The notes: generated by a model from the letters alone, not told the origin. Counted from the first letter of the stretch, positions 1 to 8,838 are shown. The stretch: 42,404 nucleotides of DNA from an uncultured Bacteroidota bacterium (GCA_902519075.1 CABYIO010000009.1:1-42404), one strand, 5' to 3'. Numbers and translations are program-made.

Positions 1-399
1 TTGGACGATAAAGTTCTTGAAAAAGGTGTAAAAATTTTTAGCGGAGGACCTGTTAATCAAGATAATCTTTATTTTATACATAAGCACCCTGATTTAATTG
101 ATAATAGCATAAATTTTTTTAATGATTTACATTGGGGAGGTGACTTTAAAAAAAGTATTGAAATGATAAATAAGTTGAAGATTGATAATTCATCAATAAA
201 ATTCTTTTCAGGTTATTCAGGTTGGACTTACAATCAGCTTACAGATGAGATAAACAATGGTTCATGGGTAGTGGCAAAAAATAAAACTAACTACTTATTT
301 AAAAAAGATATTAAAAAAATGTGGGGGAAAAATATGAAAGAGATGGGTGAAAAATTTAAAATCTGGTCAAATGCTCCAGAAAATCCACAAGATAATTAA
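1..399 (+). CDS. yqgE: YqgE/AlgH family protein, 5'-truncated by window edge
   Basis: C-terminal 132 residues of a YqgE/AlgH (UPF0301) protein. The stretch reading FSGGPVNQDNLYFIHKHPD followed by a GGDF segment, a GYSGW motif and a C-terminal GEKFKIWSNAPENPQDN tail matches the family. Family members are about 185 residues, so roughly 50 N-terminal residues lie upstream. The frame is open from base 1, and the TTG at base 1 should not be taken as the true start. Molecular function is not established; the family is widely conserved and linked by name to alginate regulation in Pseudomonas. Its stop codon overlaps the stop of the convergent START-like gene in a TTAA tetranucleotide. Confidence 0.9.
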   Translation: MDDKVLEKGVKIFSGGPVNQDNLYFIHKHPDLIDNSINFFNDLHWGGDFKKSIEMINKLKIDNSSIKFFSGYSGWTYNQLTDEINNGSWVVAKNKTNYLFKKDIKKMWGKNMKEMGEKFKIWSNAPENPQDN

Positions 400-785
400 G
401 TAGACCCTAAAACTTTTTTTAAATCAGAAATTTGATTAGTCCACAATAATTTTGACTCTTCAACTTCTTCTTCATCTTCAGCAAAATCAGTAACGATTAA
501 AGAAACATCTTTAGTAATTTCATCAAACTGTATTCTTAACTCAAAATAGTAGTCTGTTTCCTCATCATCAAGCCATTGAAATTGAATTTTTTCATTATTT
601 ATCTTTCTGATTAATTTTGCACTTTCTTCAGAGTCATCCCAAATAAAAATAAAAATTTCACCTCTTGAATTTACATTGTCAGCAAACCACTCAGACAATC
701 CTGAAGGAGTAGAAATATATTGAAAAAGAAGCTTTTGTGAAACCTTTATAGGGAACTCCATTTCAAATTTAATTCTGACACTCAT
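396..785 (-). CDS. START-like (AHSA1-type) domain protein
   Basis: A 129-residue soluble protein. The N-terminal MSVRIKFEMEFPIKVSQKLLFQYISTPSGLSEWFADNV-type pattern (strand, short helix, then a LSEWFADN segment) is typical of the small START/AHSA1 helix-grip fold proteins conserved in Bacteroidota. The C-terminal half is very acidic (an EDEEEVEE run). There is no signal peptide or membrane segment. The fold binds hydrophobic ligands in other families, but ligand and role here are unknown. It is convergent with yqgE and shares its stop tetranucleotide. ATG start at 785; the gene is probably transcribed alone from the gap before the tRNA. Confidence 0.8.
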   Translation of the reverse strand: MSVRIKFEMEFPIKVSQKLLFQYISTPSGLSEWFADNVNSRGEIFIFIWDDSEESAKLIRKINNEKIQFQWLDDEETDYYFELRIQFDEITKDVSLIVTDFAEDEEEVEESKLLWTNQISDLKKVLGST

Positions 786-864
786 ATTGAATAATTAGGG
801 TTGTAATATATACATTTATTCTTTTTTATAGCAAGATTTATATAAATAATTTCTTAGTCATATG

Positions 865-895
865 TTGAATCTAAAAAATTTAAATTTTATATTTG
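865..895 (+). promoter_or_regulatory. Bacteroidota-type promoter for tRNA-Met
   Basis: TTG at 865-867, a 20-bp spacer, then TATATTTG at 888-895, a perfect match to the Bacteroidota -7 consensus TAnnTTTG. The tRNA begins 14 bp downstream, consistent with a very short leader. Confidence 0.7.
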
Positions 896-909
896 CTGCC
901 TTTGTAAAT

Positions 910-983
910 GGCGAGATAGCTCAGTTGGTCAGAGCGTCGGATTCATAACCCGGAGGTCCCGAGTTCAAATCTCGGTCTCGCTA
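910..983 (+). tRNA. tRNA-Met (anticodon CAU)
   Basis: A 74-nt cloverleaf can be folded by hand. The acceptor stem is GGCGAGA/TCTCGCT with a terminal G-U pair, the D arm is GCTC/GAGC, and the anticodon loop TTCATAA gives CAU. The T arm is CCGAG-TTCAAAT-CTCGG, with discriminator A983 and no encoded CCA. The anticodon stem is TCGGA/CCCGG with an A-C mismatch next to the loop, and it lacks the three G-C pairs expected of an initiator, so elongator Met is favoured. A lysidine-modified tRNA-Ile2 has the same CAU anticodon and cannot be excluded by eye. The 3' end directly abuts the stop codon of the opposing hisS gene. Confidence 0.93.
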
Positions 984-2348
984 CTAATTTTTTGCAAGAA
1001 TTTTTAATAATTTCTCACTATCAAATATTTCTTGCTTACCTGTTTTCATATCTTTTAAATTAAAACAGTTTTTTTCTTTTTCTTCATCACCATAAAATAT
1101 CACGTATGGAATATCATTTTTATTGGCATAATTCAACTGCTTCTTCACAGGAATGGGGTCTGGATAAAATTCTGCATTAACCTTATTTGATCTTAGGAAA
1201 TTTGCTATCTCAATCAAATCATAAGAGAAACTTACTCCAAAATTTAATATCAAAACCTTTACTGAATTATAAGAAGTTGTCGGAAATAGCTTTAATTCAT
1301 CAATCACTAAAAATAATCTGTCTAATCCAAAGCTAATTCCAATACCACTCATATTTTTTAAACCAAAAATCTCGGTCAAGTTATCATAACGCCCTCCACC
1401 TGCAATTGAACCCAGACTTATTGTCTTAGGAGGAAGAACTTCAAAAATTACTCCGGTATAATAATCAATACCCCTAGCAAGGCCAATATCAAAAACCAGA
1501 TTAGATTTAATTAATTTGTTTTTGGAGAAATAGCTAAAAATATATTGTATATCAGAAATTGCTTCTAATCCAATCTTTGAAGATTTAAAATATAATTTTA
1601 TTTCATCTAAATTCTCATTAAAGTTTTTTGAAAGCTCAATAACTTCGAATAAAGAATCTATTATTTTTTTATCAAACCCCTTTTCTATCAAGTTATTCTT
1701 TACAACATTTATATCGGTTTTATCTAATTTGTCCAACTGATTAGTTAATATCCCAAATTTATCCAGACAATCATTTATTTCACAAATTGCAACTAGTAAC
1801 TTCCTACTATTAATTTTTATTTTACATCCTTCTAAATTTAAATCAGTAAATACCGAATCAAACAAACAAATAAAGTCTATTTCTTGAATAATTGATTTGG
1901 AGCCGATCACATCAGCATCACATTGAAGAAATTCTCTATATCTACCCTTTTGAGGACGATCTGCCCTCCATACATTTTGAATTTGATATCTTTTAAAAGG
2001 AATATTAATATTGTTTTGATTCTGAACAACATATCTAGCAAAAGGAACTGTTAGATCGTAGCGTAATGCTTTATCAACAATTTTTAGAGCTAGATTTGAA
2101 TACTCAAAATCTTTACCGTCAACACCCTTAAGAAAGTCGCCTGATTTAAGGATTTTGAATATTAGTCTCTCCCCCTCTTGTCCATATTTGCCCAATAGGG
2201 TCTCTGATCTTTCAAAACTTGGGGTCTCTATTGGGTTAAATCCAAATTTTGAAAAATTATCTCTAATTATGTTAATTATATAATTTCTTTTATATAAATC
2301 TTCAGAATTAAAGTCTCTAGTACCTTTAGGTAAAATTGGCTTTTGCAT
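984..2348 (-). CDS. hisS: Histidyl-tRNA synthetase
   Basis: Class II aminoacyl-tRNA synthetase charging tRNA-His with histidine in the cytoplasm. 454 residues, normal for the family. Visible landmarks are the N-terminal KGTRDF segment, motif 2 (RADRPQKGRYREFLQCD near residues 128-145), the histidine-binding LARGIDYYTG loop near 290, motif 3 (GISFGLDRL near 332-340), and a C-terminal anticodon-binding domain (about 360-454). ATG start at 2348. It lies downstream of rpsF-rpsR-rplI on the same strand, separated by a strong terminator whose hairpin ends only 33 nt before the hisS ATG. The TAG stop at 984-986 touches the tRNA-Met gene. Confidence 0.97.
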   Translation of the reverse strand: MQKPILPKGTRDFNSEDLYKRNYIINIIRDNFSKFGFNPIETPSFERSETLLGKYGQEGERLIFKILKSGDFLKGVDGKDFEYSNLALKIVDKALRYDLTVPFARYVVQNQNNINIPFKRYQIQNVWRADRPQKGRYREFLQCDADVIGSKSIIQEIDFICLFDSVFTDLNLEGCKIKINSRKLLVAICEINDCLDKFGILTNQLDKLDKTDINVVKNNLIEKGFDKKIIDSLFEVIELSKNFNENLDEIKLYFKSSKIGLEAISDIQYIFSYFSKNKLIKSNLVFDIGLARGIDYYTGVIFEVLPPKTISLGSIAGGGRYDNLTEIFGLKNMSGIGISFGLDRLFLVIDELKLFPTTSYNSVKVLILNFGVSFSYDLIEIANFLRSNKVNAEFYPDPIPVKKQLNYANKNDIPYVIFYGDEEKEKNCFNLKDMKTGKQEIFDSEKLLKILAKN

Positions 2349-2373
2349 ATCTTATTTAAATTTAAGTTAAATT

Positions 2374-2406
2374 AAAAAAAAAACACCTACGGAAGCAGGT
2401 GTTTTT
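2374..2406 (-). terminator. Intrinsic terminator after rplI
   Basis: Stem AAACACCT (2381-2388) and AGGTGTTT (2397-2404) with an 8-nt loop, flanked on the minus strand by a run of Ts (complement of A2374-2380). A T run on the plus side makes it nearly symmetrical, so it could also act on plus-strand transcription. It ends the rpsF-rpsR-rplI operon 33 nt before the hisS start codon. Confidence 0.9.
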
Positions 2407-2427
2407 AAACTAGAACATTATTATTAT

Positions 2428-2880
2428 CTATTTTTTTTCCGGAACTACTTCGAAAGGAAAATCAAATATTACCTCACGATGTAATCTTATTTTAGCAGTA
2501 TACTTACCTACTTGCTTAATATTATTTCCAGAGATCATAATAGCTTTTTTGTCTATTTCAACTCCGCTTTCCGCTAGTTCTTTTTGAACATTAATATTAT
2601 TTACAGAACCAAACAATTTCACTCCCTCGCCTACCTTTGCCTTTACTTTAATTTCTAGGCTGTTTATTTTTTTTGCCAGTTTGTTAGCATCATCAATTAC
2701 TTTTTTGTCCTTAACAACTTGTTGCTTAATATTTTCTGCTAATACTTTTTTTGCAGATGGTGTAGCTAGGATAGCCGATCCATTAGGAATCAAAAAATTT
2801 CTGCCAAAACCATTTTTAACAGTAATAATATCATCCTTGAAGCCAACTCCTTCAACATCTTTTTTTAATATAATTTCCAT
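2428..2880 (-). CDS. rplI: 50S ribosomal protein bL9
   Basis: 150 residues, normal length for bL9. The N-terminal domain reads MEIILKKDVEGVGFKDDIITVKNGFGRNFLIP-type, the standard rRNA-binding part, followed by the long connecting helix (Lys-rich, residues about 40-80) and a C-terminal domain ending in FPFEVVPEKK. It is a structural component of the large ribosomal subunit near the L1 stalk. Third gene of the rpsF-rpsR-rplI operon, 11 nt after rpsR, followed by a strong intrinsic terminator. Confidence 0.97.
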   Translation of the reverse strand: MEIILKKDVEGVGFKDDIITVKNGFGRNFLIPNGSAILATPSAKKVLAENIKQQVVKDKKVIDDANKLAKKINSLEIKVKAKVGEGVKLFGSVNNINVQKELAESGVEIDKKAIMISGNNIKQVGKYTAKIRLHREVIFDFPFEVVPEKK

Positions 2881-2891
2881 ACCGTAAATTT

Positions 2892-3188
2892 TTATTTAAG
2901 TAAATCAGCAACATATGGTAATAATGCTAGATGTCTAGCTCTTTTTACCGCAACAGAAACCTTTCTTTGATATTTCAATGAAGTCCCTGTAATTCTTCTT
3001 GGTAATAATTTACCTTGCTCGTTAATGAATTTTAATAAAAAACCTGAATCTTTGTAATCCACATATTTTATTCCATATTTTTTAAATCTACAATACTTTT
3101 TTGTTGTACTGTGATCAATATTAAGGGGTGTTAAATATCTAATTTCACCACCTTTTTTTCCTGATGCTTCTTCTTGAATACTTGCCAT
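2892..3188 (-). CDS. rpsR: 30S ribosomal protein bS18
   Basis: 98 residues. The core has [16 protein letters not shown], then [16 protein letters not shown] and a C-terminal [11 protein letters not shown] tail, which are diagnostic for bS18. The N-terminus carries a short extension ([15 protein letters not shown]) compared with E. coli S18, as commonly seen in Bacteroidota. It binds next to bS6 on the small-subunit platform. The ATG lies 2 nt after the rpsF stop, indicating tight translational coupling. No ssb or priB gene lies between rpsF and rpsR here. Confidence 0.97.
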   Translation of the reverse strand: MASIQEEASGKKGGEIRYLTPLNIDHSTTKKYCRFKKYGIKYVDYKDSGFLLKFINEQGKLLPRRITGTSLKYQRKVSVAVKRARHLALLPYVADLLK

Positions 3189-3190
3189 AA

Positions 3191-3532
3191 TTATGCTTCT
3201 TTAGTGTTAATCTTAGTTCTTCTTTTCTCAGCCCATTCAACAGCGTGCTTATCAAGTTTTACAGTAAGGTACCTCATGAATCTTTCATCTCTTCTAAATT
3301 CTATTTCTAGATCAGAAATGACAGTTGGATCTACAGTGTACTCAAAAAGATGATAAAAACCACTCTTTTTGTTTTGAATTGGGTAAGCTAACTTCTTTAA
3401 TCCCCAATCCTCTTTAGATACCATTTTTGCACCTTTCGATGTTAAAAATTTCTCATATTTTAGGACTGTTTCCTTTGTCTGTTCTTCAGACAAAACGGGA
3501 TTAAGAATGAAAACAGTTTCGTAATGATTCAT
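3191..3532 (-). CDS. rpsF: 30S ribosomal protein bS6
   Basis: 113 residues. [18 protein letters not shown] at the N-terminus and [23 protein letters not shown] in the middle are classic bS6 signatures, ending with the R-D-E-R-FMRYL strand. It forms a heterodimer with bS18 on the small-subunit platform. First gene of the minus-strand rpsF-rpsR-rplI operon, with a -7-like element upstream at 3559-3566. The tail ([16 protein letters not shown]) is basic. Confidence 0.97.
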   Translation of the reverse strand: MNHYETVFILNPVLSEEQTKETVLKYEKFLTSKGAKMVSKEDWGLKKLAYPIQNKKSGFYHLFEYTVDPTVISDLEIEFRRDERFMRYLTVKLDKHAVEWAEKRRTKINTKEA

Positions 3533-3558
3533 TTTGTTATTTTTAAATTTAATGCGTG

Positions 3559-3566
3559 CAAAAATA
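3559..3566 (-). promoter_or_regulatory. Putative -7 element for rpsF operon
   Basis: On the minus strand this reads TATTTTTG, a perfect TAnnTTTG match, 26 bp before the rpsF ATG. I found no TTG at the expected distance upstream, so only the -7 box is supported. Confidence 0.5.
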
Positions 3567-3672
3567 GATAATTTTATAATGTTATGATAATTTTTGTTGT
3601 CAAATATTTTTTATTTCAGAAATTTTAGAAAATTCATCTGATAAAATTTAATTATTTACCGCTTATTATATT

Positions 3673-6114
3673 CTAATAAGGATCAACATCAACAATAATT
3701 TGAACTGGTCTAAAATCTGCAACTGACTGAAAAGATAAAATGGCCTTTTTTAAGATATTTTTTACAGCAGATAATGATTGATCGTTGGTGATTTTTATCA
3801 GTATATTTTTCTGATATTTATTTCTTATTCTTGAAATATATGGGAACTCTGGACCCAATAGATTTTCTTTAAAATAAGGGTATATCTTCTTATAAAACCA
3901 ATTTGAGGAATTGTTAACTTTATTTAATTCTTTATGCTTTATAGTAATCTTTATAAGTTTGACAAACGGAGGATAGTTAAATTTTTCTCTGTCATTAACT
4001 TGATCATTGTAAAACATTTCATAATCACCCGTAATAATTTGATTGACTGCGGTACTTTTTGAATTATATGTTTGAATTATTACCTCTCCGCGCTCTTTAG
4101 ATCTACCTGCTCTTCCAGAAACCTGTTGAATTAACTGAAAACTTCTCTCATATGACCTAAAATCTGGAAAATTCATTGAACTATCTAAATTTAATACACC
4201 AACTAATTTAACATTCTTAAAATCTAGGCCTTTGGTTATCATTTGTGTTCCTACTAGAACATCATATTCATGATTATCAAATGAGTTAATTATGTTTTTA
4301 AATTTATTTTTAGCTCTTGTAGTGTCATAATCTAATCTTGCCACCCTCATTTTTGGGAAAAATTCTTTTAACTCTAACTCTACCTGCTCAGTACCAAATC
4401 CCTTGGATAATAAATCATCACTGTTACACTTAAAACAATTACTATTTAATTTCTCATTATACCCACAATAATGGCATTTTAATAATTTTTTAGAATAATG
4501 ATAGGTTAGTGTAACATCGCAATTAATGCACTTTGGAGAATGGCCACATGAATTACACTCTAAAACCGGTGAATATCCTCTCCTATTTTGAAAAAGAATA
4601 ACTTGTTTCTTATTGTCAACAACATCCTTAATTCTTTTTAACAAGCTATCAGAAAAAATACCGTACATTTTTCCGTTTTTAACTTTGTCTGACAAGTTGA
4701 TTAATTCAATTTTAGGAAGGGGAATGTTTCCGTATCTACTGTTTAACTCAACCAATGATAATTTTTTTGATGTTTTGGAGTTATAAAAACTCTCTAATGA
4801 CGGAGTCGCTGAACCTAATATTACATTTGAATTATGAATATTTCCTAACATTAAAGCTGCATCTCTAGCGTGGTATCTCGGAGAAGGCTCATATTGTTTA
4901 TATGATTGCTCATGCTCCTCATCAACAATAATTAACTTTAGTTTGTTAAATGGAAGTAGTACAGCTGATCTTGCACCAATTATAACCTGAGGCTTCTCAT
5001 TTTTAATTACTTCATTCCATAACTCAGCTCTTTGATTTATATTCAGACCTGAGTGATAAACTACCAGATTTTCAGCAAAATAAACCTTTAATCTTTCAAC
5101 AAGTTGTGTTGTTAAAGCAATCTCTGGAACTAGATATAAAATCTGATTTTTTGAATTCAGCAGTTCATTAATTAGACTTATATAAATTTCGGTTTTTCCA
5201 GATGATGTAATCCCCTTGAAAAGAATATTTTGATTTTGACTAAACTTTATTTTGATTTCGTCAAAAGCTGTTTTTTGAACATCCGTTAGTTTGAATTGTT
5301 TAAAATTAAAATCATGATCAATTATGTTTCTTTTTACTTCAACATCATAATATTCAAATATTTCCTTTTCAACCATCCTTTTAATAATACTAGAGTAACC
5401 AGAGTTTAATTTTTTAAACTCTGAAATCCTTACGTCTTCTATCAATTGATTTTTTAGTTTATTGTAATGTTCAAGAAACTGAATCTGACTTTTTGCGTTT
5501 TTAATTATTGATAATACAGAATCACTGTCAAAATCTTTGATAAACCGAACACATTTTATGAATTTTGGTTGATATTTTGAATATATTTTTTCATCAACTA
5601 TTATCAAATCCTTTTCATTCATTTTATTTATGATAGAAAAAATATTTTTTTTGCTTAGAATTTCGGATACGTTTTTTATGGATAATTCTTTATTAATATT
5701 TAATGCCTCAATAATTAAATACTCGGTATCATCTAACTTTTTATTATCAACTTCATTTTGATTATTTAAGGTAATTATTGTTTCACTTTGCAAAATTAAA
5801 TTACTAGGAATGGAGGCTCTCATTACTTCACCAACCGATGTAAAGTAATACCTAGATACCCAGTCCCAAAATTTTAATTGATGATCATTTACTAGTGGGT
5901 TGTCATCAATAATTTGAATGATTGATTTCAATTCAAAATCACTTTCAAAAAAATTATGAATTTTTACAGAGATTGAAGTATATAGCTTTGACTTTCCAAA
6001 AGGAACTATAATCCTCATACCAGGCTTTATAAAATTATACTCATCTTTACTTATCAAATAAGTAAATTTTTGATTAACTGGAATCGGTAATATTACATCA
6101 ACATAATAGCCCAT
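3673..6114 (-). CDS. priA: Primosomal replication restart helicase PriA
   Basis: 813-residue superfamily 2 DNA helicase that recognises stalled forks and reloads the replicative helicase. The N-terminal 3'-end-binding domain (VILPIPVNQKFTYLI) is followed by Walker A (GITSSGKTEIYI near 300), the DEEH box in IIVDEEHEQSYKQYEPSPRYHARD (near 395), and zinc-binding cysteines (CNSCGHSPKCINC, CHYCGYNEKLNSNCFKC, about 517-560) between the helicase lobes. Helicase motifs GTQMITKGLDF and QVSGRAGR follow. A low-complexity Asn/Lys/Ile-rich stretch at about 90-250 is where the family is variable. Monocistronic, ATG at 6114. Confidence 0.97.
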   Translation of the reverse strand: MGYYVDVILPIPVNQKFTYLISKDEYNFIKPGMRIIVPFGKSKLYTSISVKIHNFFESDFELKSIIQIIDDNPLVNDHQLKFWDWVSRYYFTSVGEVMRASIPSNLILQSETIITLNNQNEVDNKKLDDTEYLIIEALNINKELSIKNVSEILSKKNIFSIINKMNEKDLIIVDEKIYSKYQPKFIKCVRFIKDFDSDSVLSIIKNAKSQIQFLEHYNKLKNQLIEDVRISEFKKLNSGYSSIIKRMVEKEIFEYYDVEVKRNIIDHDFNFKQFKLTDVQKTAFDEIKIKFSQNQNILFKGITSSGKTEIYISLINELLNSKNQILYLVPEIALTTQLVERLKVYFAENLVVYHSGLNINQRAELWNEVIKNEKPQVIIGARSAVLLPFNKLKLIIVDEEHEQSYKQYEPSPRYHARDAALMLGNIHNSNVILGSATPSLESFYNSKTSKKLSLVELNSRYGNIPLPKIELINLSDKVKNGKMYGIFSDSLLKRIKDVVDNKKQVILFQNRRGYSPVLECNSCGHSPKCINCDVTLTYHYSKKLLKCHYCGYNEKLNSNCFKCNSDDLLSKGFGTEQVELELKEFFPKMRVARLDYDTTRAKNKFKNIINSFDNHEYDVLVGTQMITKGLDFKNVKLVGVLNLDSSMNFPDFRSYERSFQLIQQVSGRAGRSKERGEVIIQTYNSKSTAVNQIITGDYEMFYNDQVNDREKFNYPPFVKLIKITIKHKELNKVNNSSNWFYKKIYPYFKENLLGPEFPYISRIRNKYQKNILIKITNDQSLSAVKNILKKAILSFQSVADFRPVQIIVDVDPY

Positions 6115-6137
6115 TAAAATATTTAATTATAATATGA

Positions 6138-6145
6138 TATTTTTG
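6138..6145 (+). promoter_or_regulatory. Putative -7 element for rlmH-rdgB
   Basis: TATTTTTG matches TAnnTTTG perfectly and lies 37 bp before the rlmH ATG in the divergent priA/rlmH gap. There is no clear -33 TTG. Confidence 0.45.
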
Positions 6146-6182
6146 AAAGAGTTAAGTAATAAATTTACTCATAAAATAGCTT

Positions 6183-6650
6183 ATGAATATTAAACTTATT
6201 TACATAAGTAAGAATAAAAGTAATAATATTGAATTATTAGTTGAAGATTATGAAAAAAAAATAAATCATTTCATAAGTTATAGCTCAATCGTATTAAAAA
6301 ATAAAAATCAATATTCTGAAAAAAAAATAATTCAAAAATCTGAATCAAATCTTATTTTAAAAAATATTAAAAGCAATGATTTAGTGATTTTGCTAGACGA
6401 AAACGGAAAAGAATTTTCAACTAAAGATTTTTCTAAATTTATTTCTACTAAAATGATGAACAGAACAAAGAATATAGTTTTTGTAATTGGCGGAGCTTAC
6501 GGTTTTTCACCAGAACTAAAAGAAAAGTTTAAATTAAAAATTTCATTATCAAAATTGACATTTTCTCATGATATGGCAAGATTGTTTTTTAGTGAGCAAC
6601 TTTACAGGTCCTTAACTATTATTAATAATATTCCATATCACAATCAATGA
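6183..6650 (+). CDS. rlmH: 23S rRNA pseudouridine-1915 N3-methyltransferase RlmH
   Basis: 155-residue SPOUT-class methyltransferase that modifies Psi1915 in helix 69 of assembled 70S ribosomes using S-adenosylmethionine. The N-terminus MNIKLIYISKNKS is followed by the cofactor knot FVIGGAYGFSPELKEK and the C-terminal signature LTFSHDMARLFFSEQLYRS...PYHNQ, which is close to invariant in the family. Length is normal. Its TGA stop overlaps the ATG of rdgB (ATGA), so the two are translationally coupled. Confidence 0.96.
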   Translation: MNIKLIYISKNKSNNIELLVEDYEKKINHFISYSSIVLKNKNQYSEKKIIQKSESNLILKNIKSNDLVILLDENGKEFSTKDFSKFISTKMMNRTKNIVFVIGGAYGFSPELKEKFKLKISLSKLTFSHDMARLFFSEQLYRSLTIINNIPYHNQ

Positions 6651-7228
6651 ATAAATTAATTTTTGCAACACATAATCCAAACAAAGTAAAAGAAGTTAGA
6701 GGTCTGCTTTCAGATTCATTTGAAATTTTGGGTCTTGATGACATTGGCTTTAGCGAGGATATCATCGAAGACAAACATACAATAACTGAAAATTCAATCA
6801 CAAAAGCTGAATTCGTTAAAATTAAGACTGGTTATGATTGTTTTGCAGACGATACCGGACTTGAAGTTGATGCATTAAGTGGCCAACCCGGAGTATTTTC
6901 TAAAAGATTTGCAGGTCCAAATGCTAGCTCTGATGACAACATTAATAAATTATTAGAAATGCTAGAAAATAACACAAATAGAGCCGCTCGTTTTAAAACT
7001 GTCATATCCTTGTCAAAAAATGGTGAAATCATAACATTTGAAGGTGTTTGTGAGGGAAATATTGCACACGAAAGAATGGGTAGCTTAGGCTTTGGATATG
7101 ATCCAGTATTTATTCCAAAAAATAGAAATATATCGTTTGGGCAAATGACCTTAAGGCAGAAAAATTTAATAGCTCATCGTGCCAAGGCAATAAATAAACT
7201 GGTTGATTATTTAACAAATCTTTATTAA
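6647..7228 (+). CDS. rdgB: dITP/XTP pyrophosphatase (RdgB/HAM1)
   Basis: 193-residue housecleaning nucleotidase hydrolysing non-canonical purine NTPs such as dITP and XTP to monophosphates. Diagnostic motifs are FATHNPNKVKEV at the N-terminus, ADDTGLEVDALSGQPGVFSKRFAG (metal and substrate site, about 65-88), GSLGFGYDPVF (about 145-156) and a C-terminal HRAKA. Length is normal. It overlaps rlmH by 4 bp (ATGA). Confidence 0.97.
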   Translation: MNKLIFATHNPNKVKEVRGLLSDSFEILGLDDIGFSEDIIEDKHTITENSITKAEFVKIKTGYDCFADDTGLEVDALSGQPGVFSKRFAGPNASSDDNINKLLEMLENNTNRAARFKTVISLSKNGEIITFEGVCEGNIAHERMGSLGFGYDPVFIPKNRNISFGQMTLRQKNLIAHRAKAINKLVDYLTNLY

Positions 7229-7270
7229 TATTAAATAAAACTTGGTCTAATTAGTGCATATATTTATCGA

Positions 7271-8047
7271 ATGAATAAGTTGTTAACATTTATTTTCTTT
7301 TTTTTTATTTCAATTCCATTTTTTGCTCAGGGACAAACTAATGTAAGTGGAACAATTTTAAATTCTAAAACAAATCTTCCGCTAGAAAATGTAAATATTG
7401 TAAACCTTAATAAAGTTATCGGTACTGCCACAAGTAATGAGGGAAAATTTGAAATTAATGCTCAAGTTGATGATACCTTACATTTTTCATATTTAGGATA
7501 TAAATCCATTAAGGTCAGAGTCACAAATGACTGGATTAAGTTTGGCACAAATACAACAATCGAATTAACTGAGCTTGCATTGGCTCTTGAAGAAGTTGTT
7601 GTATATGAAATGAAACTAACAGGTTACCTAGAATTAGACATTAAGCAAGTCCCAATAAATAATAATTACAGATATAGTATTTCTGGTCTTTCTAATGTTG
7701 GCTATGAATCAAGTGTTAGACCTACAAAAGCTGTAACAAAAGCCCTAAACGCTATTTTTAACCCAGTTGACTTTCTTTATCAGATTTTTGGCAGAGAACC
7801 CAATCAATTAAGAAAACTAAAAAAAATGAAAAGTGACGATCAAATCAGAAATGCCCTATCAAATAGATTTGACAGAGAAATGCTAGTTGAATTATTAGAT
7901 ATTGATAAGATTGATCTTGACTTTTTAATCACTCAGTGCAATTATTCTGATGAGTTTATTTCAAAAGCTAATGATTTACAGATTCTTGATGCAATAAGTG
8001 AATGTTATGAAGAATACAAAGTTTTAAATAAAACTATCAAAAACTAA
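7271..8047 (+). CDS. Secreted carboxypeptidase-regulatory-like domain protein
   Basis: 258 residues. A signal peptide (MNKLLTFIFFFFISIPFFAQGQ) precedes a CarboxypepD_reg-like beta-sandwich (VSGTILNSKTNLPLENVNIVNLNK through LHFSYLGYKS, about 24-90), the domain that in Bacteroidota usually opens TonB-dependent receptors. No TonB barrel follows; the remainder (about 110-258) is a charged, mainly helical region with no recognised domain. It is probably a periplasmic or outer-membrane-associated protein of unknown role. The next gene (DUF975) is convergent, with a 20-bp gap and no terminator hairpin. Confidence 0.8.
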   Translation: MNKLLTFIFFFFISIPFFAQGQTNVSGTILNSKTNLPLENVNIVNLNKVIGTATSNEGKFEINAQVDDTLHFSYLGYKSIKVRVTNDWIKFGTNTTIELTELALALEEVVVYEMKLTGYLELDIKQVPINNNYRYSISGLSNVGYESSVRPTKAVTKALNAIFNPVDFLYQIFGREPNQLRKLKKMKSDDQIRNALSNRFDREMLVELLDIDKIDLDFLITQCNYSDEFISKANDLQILDAISECYEEYKVLNKTIKN

Positions 8048-8067
8048 ATAAATATTATTTGAAAAAT

Positions 8068-8838
8068 TTACTTAATCTTTTCATAGTAATTAGCCGTTGC
8101 CACATAAGAAAAAGGAATATACCATAACAGACCAATAAATAAGGTAAATGGAGTTAAAGCTAGTAAGAGTAATAAAATAAGATTAAGAATAAAAAAGTTA
8201 AATTTATAACCCTTCATCATTTTCCAACTTTTTTGTACGGCATCCCAAGCATCAATCGAAGTATCTTCTGCCATAATAAAAAAGGTCATGGCAAAAGGGA
8301 TATAAGCAATTATCCAAGGAAGAATAAACGAAAAGCAAAAACTCAGAATACAAAATAACACCAACATTATAGATTCTGCAGCCAGGCCAATAGAAAGCGA
8401 CCTAAAGGGAGTTAATAGGGCTTCCCACTCCATAGCGCTAACAAATGCCTCATAAGATTGCGTATAAACGATAGAGATGATTAGTAAAAATATAGCGAAG
8501 TTTATTAATAAAAACAAGATCATTAAAAGTATGCCTACTACTGCTACAATTGGGATAATTATAAAGTAAGCTAAAATATTATTTGCTAGATTATATTGAA
8601 ATCCAAATAATAAATCTTCAAATTTTGGAAAATTATCATTAACTATTTTAACACAATACAGACTTACACCTACAGAAATTGGTCCAGTAATAAGCAAACT
8701 TAAAAAGCCTCCAACACCAGGAATTGCTTGAACCAATCCGATAATTAGATTAAACACAAAAAAAACAGCAATGGCTTGAAGCCAATGCCCTTTAATTAAT
8801 ATTAATGACTCGGAAAGAAGGTCTCTTATTTTAATCAT
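8068..8838 (-). CDS. DUF975-like integral membrane protein
   Basis: 256 residues, extremely hydrophobic, with about five to six transmembrane segments (around 20-50, 85-125, 155-185 and 215-245). The N-terminus MIKIRDLLSESLILIKGHW and the C-terminal GLLWYIPFSYVATANYYEK motif match the DUF975 family of membrane proteins. A cytoplasmic-looking loop DTSIDAWDAVQKSWKMMKGY is also typical. No function is assigned. Monocistronic on the minus strand, divergent from purB. Confidence 0.7.
   Translation of the reverse strand: MIKIRDLLSESLILIKGHWLQAIAVFFVFNLIIGLVQAIPGVGGFLSLLITGPISVGVSLYCVKIVNDNFPKFEDLLFGFQYNLANNILAYFIIIPIVAVVGILLMILFLLINFAIFLLIISIVYTQSYEAFVSAMEWEALLTPFRSLSIGLAAESIMLVLFCILSFCFSFILPWIIAYIPFAMTFFIMAEDTSIDAWDAVQKSWKMMKGYKFNFFILNLILLLLLALTPFTLFIGLLWYIPFSYVATANYYEKIK

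Noticed and set aside
3662-3680. CTTATTA/TAATAAG hairpin at the priA stop
   Set aside because: The stem is AT only and is not followed by a T tract on the minus strand, so a terminator call is not supported.
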